The notes: generated from the sequence alone by a model not told the origin. Positions 41,103 to 51,428 are shown, counted from the first letter of the stretch. The stretch is DNA of 64,000 bases from Sideroxydans sp. CL21 (GCF_902459525.1 NZ_LR699166.1:411501-475500); one strand, 5' to 3'. Translations and numbers: made by a program.

Positions 41103-42584
41103 ATGTCGCAAAAGAAAGTGGATGTGGTGTTGGTGGGCGGGGGTGTGATGAGTGCCACGCTGGGAACGTTGCTGTCGCATCTTGATCCTGCGCTGAAGAT
41201 CATGATGGTCGAGCGCTTGAGCACGGTTGCGCACGAAAGCACGCACAGCCTGAACAATGCCGGTACCGGACATGCCGGTTACTGCGAACTGAACTACACG
41301 CCACAATTGGCCGATGGAACGGTGCAGATCAAACGCGCACTGGAGATCAATGCGGCATTCGAAATGTCGCTGCAGTTCTGGTCTTACCTGGTCGAGCAGG
41401 GCGTGTTGCCCGAGCCGGGGAAATTCATCAATCCGATCTGCCACCAGAGTTTTGTGTGGGGGGCGGAAGATGTGGCGTTCCTGCGCAAACGCTATATGGC
41501 ATTGCACAAGCATCATCTGTTCGAAGAGATGGAGTACAGCGAAGACCATGCGGTGCTGCGCAAGTGGATGCCACTGGTGATGAAGCATCGCGATGCCAAG
41601 CAGGCGGTCGCCGCGACGCGGGTCAAGCACGGCACCGATGTGGACTTCGGGTTGATGACACGCAAACTGGTGAAGGCGCTGACCAGGCATCCGACTTTCG
41701 AACTGAAGCTGAGCCACACCATCATGAGCATGAAGCAGCATGACGATGGCCGCTGGCATGTGCGGGTGAAAGACAATCACACGGACAAGACCAGGACGGT
41801 CGATGCCGGGTTCGTTTTCCTCGGTGCAGGCGGTGGCGCGCTGCCGTTGCTGCAGAAATCAGGCATCCCCGAAGCGCGCGGCTATGGTGGTTTCCCGGTC
41901 AGCGGCCAGTGGCTGATCTGCAAGAATCCGGACGTGGTGAAGCGCCACTGCAGCAAGGTGTATGGCAAGGCCGCCGTAGGTGCGCCGCCGATGTCGGTGC
42001 CGCACCTGGATGCGCGCATCATCGACGGCGAGCCGGCGCTGTTGTTCGGGCCGTTCGCCAGCATCACCACCAAATTCCTCAAGGAAGGCTCGGCGCTTGA
42101 TCTGTTCTCGTCGCTCAAGACGAACAACCTGAAGCCGATGCTGGCCGTGGCCCGCGACAATTTTGAGCTCACCCGTTATCTCATCACCGAGGCGTTCCGT
42201 TCGCACAAGGAGCGCATGGCCATTCTGCGCGGCTTCTATGCGGATGCCAAAGACGATGATTGGGAGCTCGCTTCGGCCGGGCAGCGCGTACAGATCATCA
42301 AGGGGTGCGACAAGAATGGCGGCAAGCTGGAATTCGGCACCGAGATTGTTACCGCAAAGGACGGCACGCTGGCCTCGTTGCTGGGCGCCTCGCCCGGCGC
42401 CTCCACTTCGGTGCAGGCGATGGTCGAGGTGATCGAGCGGTGTTTCAAACAGCGCATGAAGAGCGCCGGTTGGAAACACAAGATGAAGGAAATGATCCCA
42501 TCCTACGGCGAATCGCTGGATGAAAATGTGAAATTGCTGCATGAAGTGCGGCGGCGAACGTTGAGCACGCTCCGGCTGGGATAA
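41103..42584 (+). CDS. mqo: Malate:quinone oxidoreductase
   Basis: A 493-residue FAD enzyme that oxidises malate to oxaloacetate and passes electrons to the quinone pool, replacing or assisting malate dehydrogenase. The N-terminal dinucleotide motif VVLVGGGVMSATLGTLL binds FAD. STHSLNNAGTGHAGYCELNYTP, QFWSYLVEQG and the C-terminal PSYGESLDENVKLL are family hallmarks. Length as expected. With maeB nearby it places malate metabolism at this locus, though they are separate transcripts. Confidence 0.96.
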   Translation: MSQKKVDVVLVGGGVMSATLGTLLSHLDPALKIMMVERLSTVAHESTHSLNNAGTGHAGYCELNYTPQLADGTVQIKRALEINAAFEMSLQFWSYLVEQGVLPEPGKFINPICHQSFVWGAEDVAFLRKRYMALHKHHLFEEMEYSEDHAVLRKWMPLVMKHRDAKQAVAATRVKHGTDVDFGLMTRKLVKALTRHPTFELKLSHTIMSMKQHDDGRWHVRVKDNHTDKTRTVDAGFVFLGAGGGALPLLQKSGIPEARGYGGFPVSGQWLICKNPDVVKRHCSKVYGKAAVGAPPMSVPHLDARIIDGEPALLFGPFASITTKFLKEGSALDLFSSLKTNNLKPMLAVARDNFELTRYLITEAFRSHKERMAILRGFYADAKDDDWELASAGQRVQIIKGCDKNGGKLEFGTEIVTAKDGTLASLLGASPGASTSVQAMVEVIERCFKQRMKSAGWKHKMKEMIPSYGESLDENVKLLHEVRRRTLSTLRLG

Positions 42585-42657
42585 CGATTACGGTTGGGAA
42601 CCAAGCGCCAGGGCCGCGCAGGGTACCGGTTGAAAATGCGTGGTATGGCTGTGGAGA

Positions 42658-43899
42658 TCAGCCGTTGAAGCGTTTCGCGATCAATACCGCGTTGCTGCCG
42701 CCGAAGGCGAAAGAGTTCGACATCACGGCGTCGAGTTTGACATTGCTGCGGCCCTGGTTGGGTACGTAATCCAGGTCGCATTCGGGATCGGGTTCGTGCA
42801 GGTTGATGGTCGGGGGAATGGCCTGGTTGTGCAGGGCCAGCACCGCGGCCATGAATTCAACCGCGCCGGTCGCGCCCATCAGGTGGCCGTGCATGGATTT
42901 GGTCGAACTGACCGGAACCTTGGCGGCATGAATTCCGAACACTTGCCTGATGGCTTTGGTTTCTTCGATGTCGCCCGCCAGCGTGGCGGTTCCATGGGCG
43001 TTGATGTAATGGATATCCTGCGGCTGCAACTGCGCGACGCGCAAGGCATTGAGCATGGTGCGCGTCTGTCCGGTGGCATCCGGCTTGGTGATGTGGCTGG
43101 AATCGGACGAGCAATCGTAGCCGACCAGTTCGGCATATATTCTTGCGCCGCGCGCTGTCGCGCGCTCCGCGTCCTCCAGCACCAGCATGCCGGCACCTTC
43201 GCCGAGCACCAGGCCATTGCGGTTTTTGGAGAACGGTTTGCAGGATGCTCCCGCATCGTTCGGGTCTTCCTGCGCCAGGGTGCGCAATGCTTCCCACGCT
43301 TTCATCGCGCCCAATGTAAGCATCGCCTCCGAGCCGCCGGCCAGCATCACATCGGCATAGCCGTGCTTGATCTGGCGATAGGCTTCGCCGACAGCGATGG
43401 CCGAGGAGGAACAGGCGGTGGCGTAAGTCATGTTCGCGCCTTGCAGGTGGTACTTGATGGAAACGTGCGAGGCTGCGGCATTGTTCATGCTGAGCAGGAC
43501 ACTTAACGGTTTGACGCGCGGCGGGTTGCGCAGGAGCGTCTCTATGTAGCCGTCTTCCAGCGTGCCGGCGCCGCCCAGGCAGGAACCCATGCAGACACCG
43601 GCGCGCGGTTGTTCTGCTGCACCGAGTTCGAGTTGCGCATCCTGCACGGCTTGCTCTGCGGCAACCAGTGCGAACTGGCTGAAACGTTCGATGCCGCTGA
43701 GCTGGATCTTGCTGAAGTGGGCGGTGGGGTCGAATCCATCAACCGGCGCACCGATGCGGATGGACAGTTGTTCGATGAAGTCTGCCTGCAGGCGCTTGAT
43801 GCCGGAACGGCCTGCCATCAGGTTGCTGAAGAATTCGGCCGGATTCTTGCCGACCGGGGAGATGATGCCCAGTCCGGTGATGACGACACGCCGGTCCAT
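42658..43899 (-). CDS. Beta-ketoacyl-ACP synthase II-like enzyme
   Basis: A 413-residue condensing enzyme of the FabF type. The catalytic Cys is in YATACSSSAIAVGEA, and the two His in NAHGTATLAGD and STKSMHGHLMGATG; GGSNAVLI closes the domain. It extends acyl-ACP with malonyl-ACP. The context is not the fatty-acid operon (no fabD/fabG): it pairs with a dedicated acyl carrier protein 8 nt upstream and a hydrolase further up. It may therefore serve a specialised acyl product rather than housekeeping synthesis, where fabF would be the name. Confidence 0.88.
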   Translation of the reverse strand: MDRRVVITGLGIISPVGKNPAEFFSNLMAGRSGIKRLQADFIEQLSIRIGAPVDGFDPTAHFSKIQLSGIERFSQFALVAAEQAVQDAQLELGAAEQPRAGVCMGSCLGGAGTLEDGYIETLLRNPPRVKPLSVLLSMNNAAASHVSIKYHLQGANMTYATACSSSAIAVGEAYRQIKHGYADVMLAGGSEAMLTLGAMKAWEALRTLAQEDPNDAGASCKPFSKNRNGLVLGEGAGMLVLEDAERATARGARIYAELVGYDCSSDSSHITKPDATGQTRTMLNALRVAQLQPQDIHYINAHGTATLAGDIEETKAIRQVFGIHAAKVPVSSTKSMHGHLMGATGAVEFMAAVLALHNQAIPPTINLHEPDPECDLDYVPNQGRSNVKLDAVMSNSFAFGGSNAVLIAKRFNG

Positions 43900-43907
43900 G
43901 GTGCCTG

Positions 43908-44153
43908 CTACGCCGCGCCTTTTTGCTCGGCGACGAGCTTGTCCACCAGACTGACCACGTCCTGCAGCGTCTTGAGCTCGACGCGCTCCTCGGGCATGGT
44001 GATCTTCAGCTCGTCCTCAAGATTGAACGTGAACTCGATCACCGACAGCGAATCCAGTCCCAGGCTTTCCAAAGTCGCCTCGGGCGTAAGGTCTTCCGGT
44101 TTGAGGTCGAATTGCTTGACCATCATGTTTTGTATGGTTTGCAGGGAGCTCAT
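43908..44153 (-). CDS. Acyl carrier protein
   Basis: An 81-residue ACP: four-helix fold with the phosphopantetheine attachment Ser in LGLDSLSVIEF (Ser near residue 36). It is acidic, with EDELKITMPEE in helix II-III. It lies directly upstream of the condensing enzyme gene and differs from the canonical AcpP (DSLDTVEL replaced by DSLSVIEF), which supports a dedicated pathway. Confidence 0.9.
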   Translation of the reverse strand: MSSLQTIQNMMVKQFDLKPEDLTPEATLESLGLDSLSVIEFTFNLEDELKITMPEERVELKTLQDVVSLVDKLVAEQKGAA

Positions 44154-44205
44154 AGTTGCTTGTTTCCAGTAAGAATTCAGTTCTGATTATAGCAGAAGAT
44201 GAACA

Positions 44206-45021
44206 TTAGCTGGGGGTATGTTGGGCAAGTACGTTGCCGAAGAAACGGATGGTATCCGAGGCAACCTGCTCCCGGTCGTTGTCCACGGTGACCATGTGGT
44301 AGCTGTTGTGCAGCATTACGCTTTCCACCGTCCCGGAGCCGATATGCTGGGCGATATAGTAAGCGCTGCGCGGCGAGGCGACTTCGTCTTCCACGGCGTG
44401 AATGACGATAGCGGGGGCGGTGATGCGCGACATGGTCTTCTTGACGGCGGCGATCAAGCGCTCCGCTTCCTGGATGGCGGGCAGGTTCAACCGGCTGGCA
44501 CCGACCATGGAAGCATCCTTGTGCGCCATTTCGCGCGCGACCCAGCGGCGCAATTGTTCGTTCTTGAGGCCGAAGGGTTCGCGCTCTTTATAGGTATACC
44601 AGTAGCGGATCGGCCAGATGTAGCCGAGATATCGAAAGCACCGGTACCAAGGCATGGACCAGCCGTCGTACCACAGCGTGGTAGACAGCAGCGTCAACGC
44701 CGCAACCTCGTCACCCAGTTCTGCGGCGATACTGAGCGACAAGGTTGCACCTATGCACAGTCCGCCCAGCGCCACGGTTTTATATTGCCGTTTCAAAGTC
44801 CGGAACTCGTCCAATGCCTTCGCGTGCCAGTCCTGCCAATGGGTGACCGAGCGCGGCGTATCGCCGTGCTCGAAGCCGTAACCCGCAATGTGCGGCAGAT
44901 GTACCGTGTAACCGGCCTGCTGCAGGCGCTTGGCCAGCGGCAGGAGTTCGGCCGGGCTGCTTTGCAGTCCGTGGATCAGCAGCACAGCGTGTTCACCACC
45001 AGCAAGCGTGATTGGACTCAT
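44206..45021 (-). CDS. Alpha/beta hydrolase with apparent cysteine nucleophile
   Basis: A 271-residue cytosolic hydrolase. HGLQSSPAELLPLAKRL forms the oxyanion region, and ALGGLCIGATLSLSI is the nucleophile elbow, where the usual G-x-S-x-G reads G-L-C-I-G, with Cys instead of Ser. The acid and base are in VEDEVASP and NSYHMVTVDNDREQV. Overall it resembles monoacylglycerol lipase/Est30-type carboxylesterases; Cys in this place is known from dienelactone hydrolases. It may release or transfer the acyl product of the adjacent FabF/ACP pair (inference). Confidence 0.75.
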   Translation of the reverse strand: MSPITLAGGEHAVLLIHGLQSSPAELLPLAKRLQQAGYTVHLPHIAGYGFEHGDTPRSVTHWQDWHAKALDEFRTLKRQYKTVALGGLCIGATLSLSIAAELGDEVAALTLLSTTLWYDGWSMPWYRCFRYLGYIWPIRYWYTYKEREPFGLKNEQLRRWVAREMAHKDASMVGASRLNLPAIQEAERLIAAVKKTMSRITAPAIVIHAVEDEVASPRSAYYIAQHIGSGTVESVMLHNSYHMVTVDNDREQVASDTIRFFGNVLAQHTPS

Positions 45022-45173
45022 TAATCAAATTCGGTAACCAGAGGGGGCGGCATTCTAACAAATCCGGCCGCATCCGGTTTGGCATGTCTGCACCGCTTGG
45101 TTATCCCGCATGCAGCGCCATAGTCCGCTGCGCTATAATCAGAGAGAGATTCATTCAGGTATTTAAAAAAATC

Positions 45174-47444
45174 ATGGACAAACAACTGCGCGAAGCCGCG
45201 CTGCAATATCACCGTCAGTCTCCAGCCGGAAAGATTTCGGTCAATTCCACCAAGCCGATGATCACCCAGCGCGATCTTTCGCTGGCGTACTCGCCCGGCG
45301 TAGCGGCGGCCTGCGAACTCATTGTGGAAAATCCGGCCGAAGTCCGCAATATGACTGCCCGCGGCAATCTGGTGGCGGTCATCACCAACGGTACGGCGGT
45401 ACTGGGTCTGGGCAACATCGGCCCGCTGGCAGCCAAGCCGGTGATGGAAGGCAAGGGCGTGCTGTTCAAGAAATTCGCCGGTATCGACGTGTTCGATCTG
45501 GAGATCAATGAGCACGATCCGGACAAACTGGTGGACATCATTGCGGCGCTGGAGCCCACTTTCGGCGGCATCAACCTGGAAGACATCAAGGCGCCCGAGT
45601 GTTTCTACATCGAGCGCAAGCTGCGCGAACGCATGCGCATCCCCGTGTTCCATGACGACCAGCACGGCACCTCCATCATCGTCGGTGCGGCGCTGCTGAA
45701 CGGACTTAAGGTGGTGGGTAAAGACATCGCAAAGATCAAGCTGGTAGTGAGCGGCGCCGGTGCGGCCGCTTTGGCTTGCCTGGACATGCTGGTGGATCTC
45801 GGCGTGAGGATGGAGAACATCATCGTCACCGACATCAAGGGCGTGGTGTACAGGGGCCGCACCGAGGAAATGGACGACAACAAGGCGCGTTATGCGGTGG
45901 AGACTTCGGCGCGCACGCTGGGCGAAGTCATCGCCGGGGCGGATGCGTTTCTGGGTTTGTCCGCCGGCGGGGTGCTGAAGCCGGAGATGGTCAAGCTGAT
46001 GGCAGCCAAGCCGTTGATCTTTGCCTTGGCCAATCCTACGCCCGAGATTTTGCCGGAACTGGTCAAAGAGGCGCGATCCGACGCCATCATGGCGACCGGT
46101 CGTTCCGACTATCCGAACCAGGTGAACAACGCGCTGTGCTTCCCCTACATCTTCCGCGGTGCGCTGGACGTCGGTGCGACCACCATCAACGAAGCGATGA
46201 AAAGGGCGGCGGTATACGCCATTGCCGAACTGGCCGAGGCCGAACAGTCGGATGAAGTGGCAGCGGTATATGGCGAGGAGAACCTCTCCTTCGGTGCCGA
46301 ACACCTGATCCCCAAGCCGTTCGATCCCCGCCTGATCACGCGCATCGCGCCCGCGGTCGCCCAGGCGGCGATGGACAGCGGCGTGGCGGAACGCCCCATC
46401 GCCGATATGGAAGCGTATCGCGAGCAGTTGTCGCAGTTCCTGTATCACTCGAACATGCTGATGAAGCCGGTGTTCAACCTTGCCAAAAAGTATCCGAAAC
46501 GCCTGGTTTATGCGGAGGGAGAGGACGAGCGCGTGTTGCACGCTGTGCAGATCGTGGTGGACGAAGGTCTTGCCCATCCTATCCTGGTCGGCCGTCCCGC
46601 GGTGATCGAACAGCGCATTGCCAAGCTGGGTTTGCGCATACGCGCAGGCGAACATTTCGAACTGGTGAACCCCGAGTTCGACAGCCGCTACCGGGAATAC
46701 TGCGCCGAATACCATCGTGTCATGCAACGCCAGGGCGTGACGCCGGAGACGGCCAAGCGCGAGATGCGCCGCCGCAACACGCTGATCGCGGCAATGCTGG
46801 TGCGCATGGACGCGGCCGACGCCATGCTGTGCGGTACCGTGTCGCAGCCGCTGAGCCATCTGCGGTATATCAACGAGGTGATCGGCCAGCATCCGGGCGC
46901 ACATGTGTATGCGGCGATGAACATCCTGATGTTGCCCAGGCATACCGTGTTCATTTGCGACACGCACGTGAATCTCGACCCGACGGCCGAGCAGGTTGCC
47001 GCAATGACGCTGCTGGCGGCGGAAGAAGTGCGACGTTTCGGCCTGACTCCCAAGGTGGCGCTGTTGTCGCATTCCAACTTTGGCAGCCACAAGGATGCCT
47101 CGGCGCAGAAAATGAGCCGTGCGCGCGAATTGCTGGAGCAGCTCGCACCGGAACTGGAGGTGGAAGGCGAGATGCACGGCGATGCGGCGCTGTCGGAAAC
47201 GCTGCGTCTGCAGGCATTTCCGGCGTCGCGCCTGAAGGGCGAGGCTAACCTGCTCATCATGCCGAATCTGGATGCGGCGAACATCGCGTACAACCTGCTG
47301 AAGATAACTGGGGGCGAAGGCATCACCATCGGTTCGATCCTGCTGGGGGCGAACAAATCGGTACATATCCTGACAACGACTGCGACAGTACGCCGTCTCG
47401 TGAACATGAGCGCACTGGCGGTTGCCGGTGTAAAAAAACATTAA
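45174..47444 (+). CDS. maeB: NADP-dependent malic enzyme with phosphotransacetylase-like domain
   Basis: A 756-residue protein. The N-terminal malic enzyme (1-430) has [32 protein letters not shown] and the nucleotide motif [16 protein letters not shown]; the C-terminal phosphate acetyl/butyryltransferase-like domain (about 435-756) is regulatory in MaeB enzymes. It decarboxylates malate to pyruvate with NADPH formation. The start at 45174 (MDKQLREAA) is chosen; a TATAAT hexamer at 45134-45139 suggests the transcript begins just upstream, which excludes the longer frame from 45012. Confidence 0.95.
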   Translation: MDKQLREAALQYHRQSPAGKISVNSTKPMITQRDLSLAYSPGVAAACELIVENPAEVRNMTARGNLVAVITNGTAVLGLGNIGPLAAKPVMEGKGVLFKKFAGIDVFDLEINEHDPDKLVDIIAALEPTFGGINLEDIKAPECFYIERKLRERMRIPVFHDDQHGTSIIVGAALLNGLKVVGKDIAKIKLVVSGAGAAALACLDMLVDLGVRMENIIVTDIKGVVYRGRTEEMDDNKARYAVETSARTLGEVIAGADAFLGLSAGGVLKPEMVKLMAAKPLIFALANPTPEILPELVKEARSDAIMATGRSDYPNQVNNALCFPYIFRGALDVGATTINEAMKRAAVYAIAELAEAEQSDEVAAVYGEENLSFGAEHLIPKPFDPRLITRIAPAVAQAAMDSGVAERPIADMEAYREQLSQFLYHSNMLMKPVFNLAKKYPKRLVYAEGEDERVLHAVQIVVDEGLAHPILVGRPAVIEQRIAKLGLRIRAGEHFELVNPEFDSRYREYCAEYHRVMQRQGVTPETAKREMRRRNTLIAAMLVRMDAADAMLCGTVSQPLSHLRYINEVIGQHPGAHVYAAMNILMLPRHTVFICDTHVNLDPTAEQVAAMTLLAAEEVRRFGLTPKVALLSHSNFGSHKDASAQKMSRARELLEQLAPELEVEGEMHGDAALSETLRLQAFPASRLKGEANLLIMPNLDAANIAYNLLKITGGEGITIGSILLGANKSVHILTTTATVRRLVNMSALAVAGVKKH

Positions 47445-47453
47445 GGGGAAGCA

Positions 47454-47693
47454 ATGAACAAGCATGAAGTAGAACTGCTCAGCCAGGAAATCGAGATGCT
47501 GATGAATGAGCGTGCCCGTCTGCTCAAGGTGGTGGGCGCGGCGGCCGTGTTGGTGGCGAATGCGGATGCCGCGTTGCTGCAACCCAACGCGGTGGAAGCG
47601 GCAGAGATGCTGTCGGAAACGCTGAACGCGTTACCCGAGGAAACACTGAGGGATGCACTAGAGGCGGTCCATGCGGAGCAGGATGAGGCTTAG
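47454..47693 (+). CDS. Small hypothetical helical protein
   Basis: A 79-residue, acidic, entirely helical protein (HEVELLSQEIEMLMNERARLLKVVGAAAVLVANADAALL). It starts 9 nt after maeB with GGGGAAGC as ribosome-binding site and ends 14 nt before the patatin gene, so it is in one transcript with both. No family recognised. Confidence 0.65.
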   Translation: MNKHEVELLSQEIEMLMNERARLLKVVGAAAVLVANADAALLQPNAVEAAEMLSETLNALPEETLRDALEAVHAEQDEA

Positions 47694-47707
47694 TCGTTGA
47701 GGCGATA

Positions 47708-48883
47708 ATGAGCCAGACTCCGCAAAAGATCGGACTCATCCTGACCGGCGGCGGGGCACGTGCCGCCTATCAGGTCGGCGTGTTGAAGGCCATTGCGGAG
47801 TTCATGCCGCGCCGTGCACGCAACCCGTTCCAAGTTATCTGTGGCACGTCGGCAGGCGCACTGAATGCAGTGACACTGGCGGTGAACGCGCAACACTTTC
47901 GCAAGGGTGTGAAATACCTGCTTGGTATCTGGACCAATGCCCACGTGAGCGATATCTACCGTTCGGACGCACTCGGGGTTCTGAAGAACAGCAGCCGCTG
48001 GGTGGCCGGTCTGGTGCTGAGTTTGATCGGCATCAATCGCATGCACCATATCTCGTTGCTGGACAACGCTCCGCTGGCAAAATTCCTGGAACAGGCGCTG
48101 CCCTGCGACAAGATACAGGAGAACATCGACGCGGGTGCGCTGCATGCCTTGAGCATCACGGCCTCGGGCTACGGTTCGGGCCATTCGGTCACGTTCTATC
48201 AGGGTATTCCGGGAATACAGCCCTGGAAACGTGCGCGTCGTCTGGGCGTGGAAGCCAAGATCGGCATCGAACATCTGCTGGCTTCATCCGCCATCCCTTT
48301 TATATTTCCGGCTGTGCGTATCCACCGCGAATACTTCGGCGACGGTTCCGTGCGCCAGATCGCGCCGATCAGCTCGGCACTGCATCTGGGGGCCGACAAG
48401 GTGCTGCTGATGGGAGCATGGCATGCCGACGATGAAGAAGGGCGGCGCCACCGGATGGACACTTATCCCACGCTGGCGCAGATCGCAGGGCACGCCCTGG
48501 ACAGTATTTTTCTGGATGGACTGGAAGTCGATCTGGAGCGCCTGGAGCGCATCAACAAGACGGTCAGTCTGATTCCCGAAGAATTGCGGCAGGCCACCAA
48601 CATGCGTCATGTCGATGTGCTGGTCATCACGCCCAGCCAGCCGCTGGAAAAAGTCGCCGAACGGCATATCCAGCGCCTGCCGTGGGCCATACGCCTGCTG
48701 CTGCGCTCGGCCGGTGTGATGCGACGCAGCGGCGCCAATCTGGTGAGCTATCTGCTGTTCGATAAATACTATTGCCAGGCTTTGATCGACCTGGGCTATC
48801 AGGACGCCCTGAAGCGCCGCGAGGAGATACTCGAGTTTCTCGGCTATGATTTGCCAGCCTCCGGCTGTGACATGCCGCAATGA
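47708..48883 (+). CDS. Patatin-like phospholipase
   Basis: A 391-residue lipid acyl hydrolase. The oxyanion loop is GGGARAAYQVG near the N-terminus, the nucleophile Ser is in GTSAG, and the catalytic Asp in the DGS motif of FGDGSVRQ, the Ser/Asp dyad of patatins. No signal peptide is seen. The C-terminal 180 residues (from YPTLAQIAGHALDSIFLDGLE) belong to the bacterial long patatin subgroup. It overlaps birA by 4 nt. Confidence 0.88.
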   Translation: MSQTPQKIGLILTGGGARAAYQVGVLKAIAEFMPRRARNPFQVICGTSAGALNAVTLAVNAQHFRKGVKYLLGIWTNAHVSDIYRSDALGVLKNSSRWVAGLVLSLIGINRMHHISLLDNAPLAKFLEQALPCDKIQENIDAGALHALSITASGYGSGHSVTFYQGIPGIQPWKRARRLGVEAKIGIEHLLASSAIPFIFPAVRIHREYFGDGSVRQIAPISSALHLGADKVLLMGAWHADDEEGRRHRMDTYPTLAQIAGHALDSIFLDGLEVDLERLERINKTVSLIPEELRQATNMRHVDVLVITPSQPLEKVAERHIQRLPWAIRLLLRSAGVMRRSGANLVSYLLFDKYYCQALIDLGYQDALKRREEILEFLGYDLPASGCDMPQ

Positions 48884-49872
48884 GTGCAACCGATGCGCCC
48901 AGGCAACTGACCTTTTCATTGCTGCGCATACTGGCGGACGGCGAGTTCCATTCCGGCGAAGTGCTGGCCCGGCAATTTGGCGTAGCGCGCGCCACTGTAA
49001 ATAATGCTTTGCGGGATGTCGAGAATTACGGGCTGACGCTGTACAGCGTGCGCGGTCGCGGCTACCGCCTGGCGCGGCCTTTGCAATGGCTGGACGCAGA
49101 AACAATCCGTGGCGGGCTCGGGGCTGAGCGTGATGCCCTGCATATTGAAATACTCGAATACGCTACTTCCAGCAATGCATTGCTGCTGCAACGCGCTTTT
49201 CAAGGCGCGCCCGGCGGAAGTGTGCTGGCAGTGGAGTGGCAAAGTGCTGGGCGCGGGCGCCTGGGCAGGACATGGTTTTCCGGCTTGGGCGATGCGCTCA
49301 CTTTTTCCCTGTTGTGGCGTTTCGAGAGCGGGCTGGCTGCGTTGTCCGGTTTGAGTCTTGCGGTTGGCGTTGCCATGATGCGCGCGCTGACCGGGCTCGG
49401 TGTGCCCGGCGTCGGGCTGAAGTGGCCGAATGATGTGCTGTTGAACGATGGCAAGCTCGCCGGGATATTGCTGGAAGCGCAAGGCGACATGCTTGGACCC
49501 AGCTCGGTGGTAATCGGTATCGGCCTCAACTTGGCCGTGCCGGAGACGCTGCGCGGACGTATCGACCAGGCGGTGAGCGATCTTGCCTCGCTGGAGATGC
49601 CGGTGCCGGAACGCAACCTTGTGCTTGCGGTACTATTAAAAAATCTGGCGAAAGTGCTGAGCGAATTTGCCGAACACGGCTTTGCGCCCTTGCGTGCGGA
49701 GTGGGAGAGCCACCATGTATTTCAAATGCGACCGGTGAAGCTGTCACTGCCCGATGGCTTGCTGGTCGTCGGCACGGCAATGGGCGTGACGGATGAAGGC
49801 GCCCTGCGCCTGGCGACAGAACAGGGCGAAAAAATATTCCACGCGGGCGAAGTCAGCCTGAGGGGGGCATGA
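48880..49872 (+). CDS. birA: Bifunctional biotin ligase/repressor BirA
   Basis: A 330-residue protein. The N-terminal winged helix (about 10-75: FHSGEVLARQFGVARATVNNALRDVE) binds the biotin operator. The central ligase has GRGRLGRTWFS (biotinyl-AMP loop) and KWPNDVLLNDGKLAGILLE, and a C-terminal SH3-like domain follows. It attaches biotin to carboxylase subunits and represses biotin synthesis. Start and stop overlap its neighbours (patatin by 4 nt; coaX starts right after). Confidence 0.95.
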   Translation: MSATDAPRQLTFSLLRILADGEFHSGEVLARQFGVARATVNNALRDVENYGLTLYSVRGRGYRLARPLQWLDAETIRGGLGAERDALHIEILEYATSSNALLLQRAFQGAPGGSVLAVEWQSAGRGRLGRTWFSGLGDALTFSLLWRFESGLAALSGLSLAVGVAMMRALTGLGVPGVGLKWPNDVLLNDGKLAGILLEAQGDMLGPSSVVIGIGLNLAVPETLRGRIDQAVSDLASLEMPVPERNLVLAVLLKNLAKVLSEFAEHGFAPLRAEWESHHVFQMRPVKLSLPDGLLVVGTAMGVTDEGALRLATEQGEKIFHAGEVSLRGA

Positions 49873-50595
49873 ATGTTGTTGCTGGATATTGGAAACAGCC
49901 GCTGCAAGTGGGCGCTGGTGCAAGACGGGGAATGGGTGCAACAGGGCGTGGCGGGCAACACCGAGTGGGTGTCCCTGCAGCTGGCGTTTGCAAGTGTGCC
50001 GCCGCCGTCGCGTATCCTGGCCTCAAATGTGGCGGGCGAGGCCATGGCGCAGTGCTTGCGCTCCGTCTGTGCCGGATGGAAATGCCCGCTGGAGTTTTTG
50101 TCGGTGCGTGCCGAGCAATGCGGCGTGCGCAACGGTTATCAGCAAACAGAGCGCCTGGGCAGCGACCGCTGGGCGGCGCTGATCGCGGCCTGGAACATCG
50201 CGCACGGTGCGTGCCTGGTCGTGAATTGCGGAACGGCGACGACAGTCGATGCGCTCTCTGATCGGGGCGAATTTCTGGGCGGATTGATCCTGCCCGGTGC
50301 GGGGCTGATGCAGCAAAGTCTGGCAACGAATACCGCGCAGCTCATGGCAGAGAAGGGCGTGTTGCAGGATTTTCCGCTGAATACCGCCGATGCCATCCAT
50401 AGCGGGATGCTGCGCGCCACTGTGGGGGCGATCCGGCATCAGTTCGATTTGTTGCAGGCGCGGTATGGCTCGGTGCGCTGCCTGATCGGCGGCGGCGCGG
50501 CAGACGTGGTTCAGCCACATCTCGACCTGCCATCGGAACGGGTGGACAATTTGGTATTGAAGGGATTGCAGATCATTGGAGAGAACAAGGAATGA
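49873..50595 (+). CDS. coaX: Type III pantothenate kinase
   Basis: A 240-residue enzyme catalysing the first step of coenzyme A synthesis. The N-terminal phosphate loop is LLLDIGNSRCKWAL, GSDRWAALIAA forms the middle, and NCGTATTVDAL is the second ATP/pantothenate motif. It belongs to the ASKHA fold and is not feedback-inhibited by CoA. It directly follows birA, a common betaproteobacterial pair. Confidence 0.95.
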   Translation: MLLLDIGNSRCKWALVQDGEWVQQGVAGNTEWVSLQLAFASVPPPSRILASNVAGEAMAQCLRSVCAGWKCPLEFLSVRAEQCGVRNGYQQTERLGSDRWAALIAAWNIAHGACLVVNCGTATTVDALSDRGEFLGGLILPGAGLMQQSLATNTAQLMAEKGVLQDFPLNTADAIHSGMLRATVGAIRHQFDLLQARYGSVRCLIGGGAADVVQPHLDLPSERVDNLVLKGLQIIGENKE

Positions 50596-51428
50596 CGAAG
50601 TGGATCGTGGGATTGTTGTTGCTGGCCAATCTGGCGCTGTTCGGCTGGATGCGTTGGGGTAGCCTGCTGACCGAGGATGCGGATGTCGGACCGGCACAAA
50701 CGGCATTGCACCCTGACAAGATCAGGCTGCTGGAGGCGTTGCCTGCTTCTGCGGTTTCTGCGGTGTCAGGCAGCGCACCGGGTTTGGCGCTGACTTTGTC
50801 GCAAGTCCCGGTTTCTGCCGTTAGTGCATCCACACCTGCACATTCTCCTGTTCCGGCATCCGCGCCAACGCACCTGCCGGCGATTCCCGCACCCGCTCCT
50901 CCGGCATCAACTCCCGCATCAACACCTGCGCCGGTTGCTGCAGTGGCACCTTCTCCCAAGGCGGCAAATTGTGCCGAATGGGGGGAGTTTTCCGGAGATG
51001 ACCTTACTCGCGCGCAACAGGCGCTTTCCTTGATGAAACTGGGTGACAACCTGACGCAGCGTACAGTGGAACGCAATCACGGCTACTGGGTATATATACC
51101 GCCGCTGAAAAAACACGCAAGTGTGGAAAAAAAGATCGCACAGTTGAAAGAGCGCGGGGTGAAAGATTACTTCGTGGTGCAGGAAAAAGGGAAGTTACAG
51201 AACGCCATCTCGCTGGGTATATTCAGGACCCAGGACGCCGCGGAAAAATATATTGCCATGTTGCGCACCAAGGATGTCCGCACGGCCAAAGTCGGCGAAC
51301 GCGTGAGCAAACTCAAATACACCGTGTTCGACATCAAGGACCTGGATTCGGGGACGACAGACAAGCTGAATGCCTTGCAGAAGGAGTTTCCCGATAGCGA
51401 GCTCAAGCTATCGGCATGCAATAATTGA
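50592..51428 (+). CDS. SPOR-domain membrane protein
   Basis: A 278-residue protein. A single N-terminal membrane helix (WIVGLLLLANLALFGWM) is followed by a Pro/Ala/Ser linker of about 85 residues (PASAPTHLPAIPAPAPPAST) and a C-terminal SPOR-like domain (about 150-275: YWVYIPPLKKHASVEKKIAQLKERGV...AISLGIF). SPOR domains bind denuded septal peptidoglycan, so a division-site role is likely. It overlaps coaX by 4 nt. Confidence 0.8.
   Translation: MTKWIVGLLLLANLALFGWMRWGSLLTEDADVGPAQTALHPDKIRLLEALPASAVSAVSGSAPGLALTLSQVPVSAVSASTPAHSPVPASAPTHLPAIPAPAPPASTPASTPAPVAAVAPSPKAANCAEWGEFSGDDLTRAQQALSLMKLGDNLTQRTVERNHGYWVYIPPLKKHASVEKKIAQLKERGVKDYFVVQEKGKLQNAISLGIFRTQDAAEKYIAMLRTKDVRTAKVGERVSKLKYTVFDIKDLDSGTTDKLNALQKEFPDSELKLSACNN

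Noticed and set aside
45021-47582. 853-codon minus-strand frame opposite maeB
   Set aside because: Shadow of the high-GC maeB reading frame, with typical His/Arg/Gln-rich composition and no domain.
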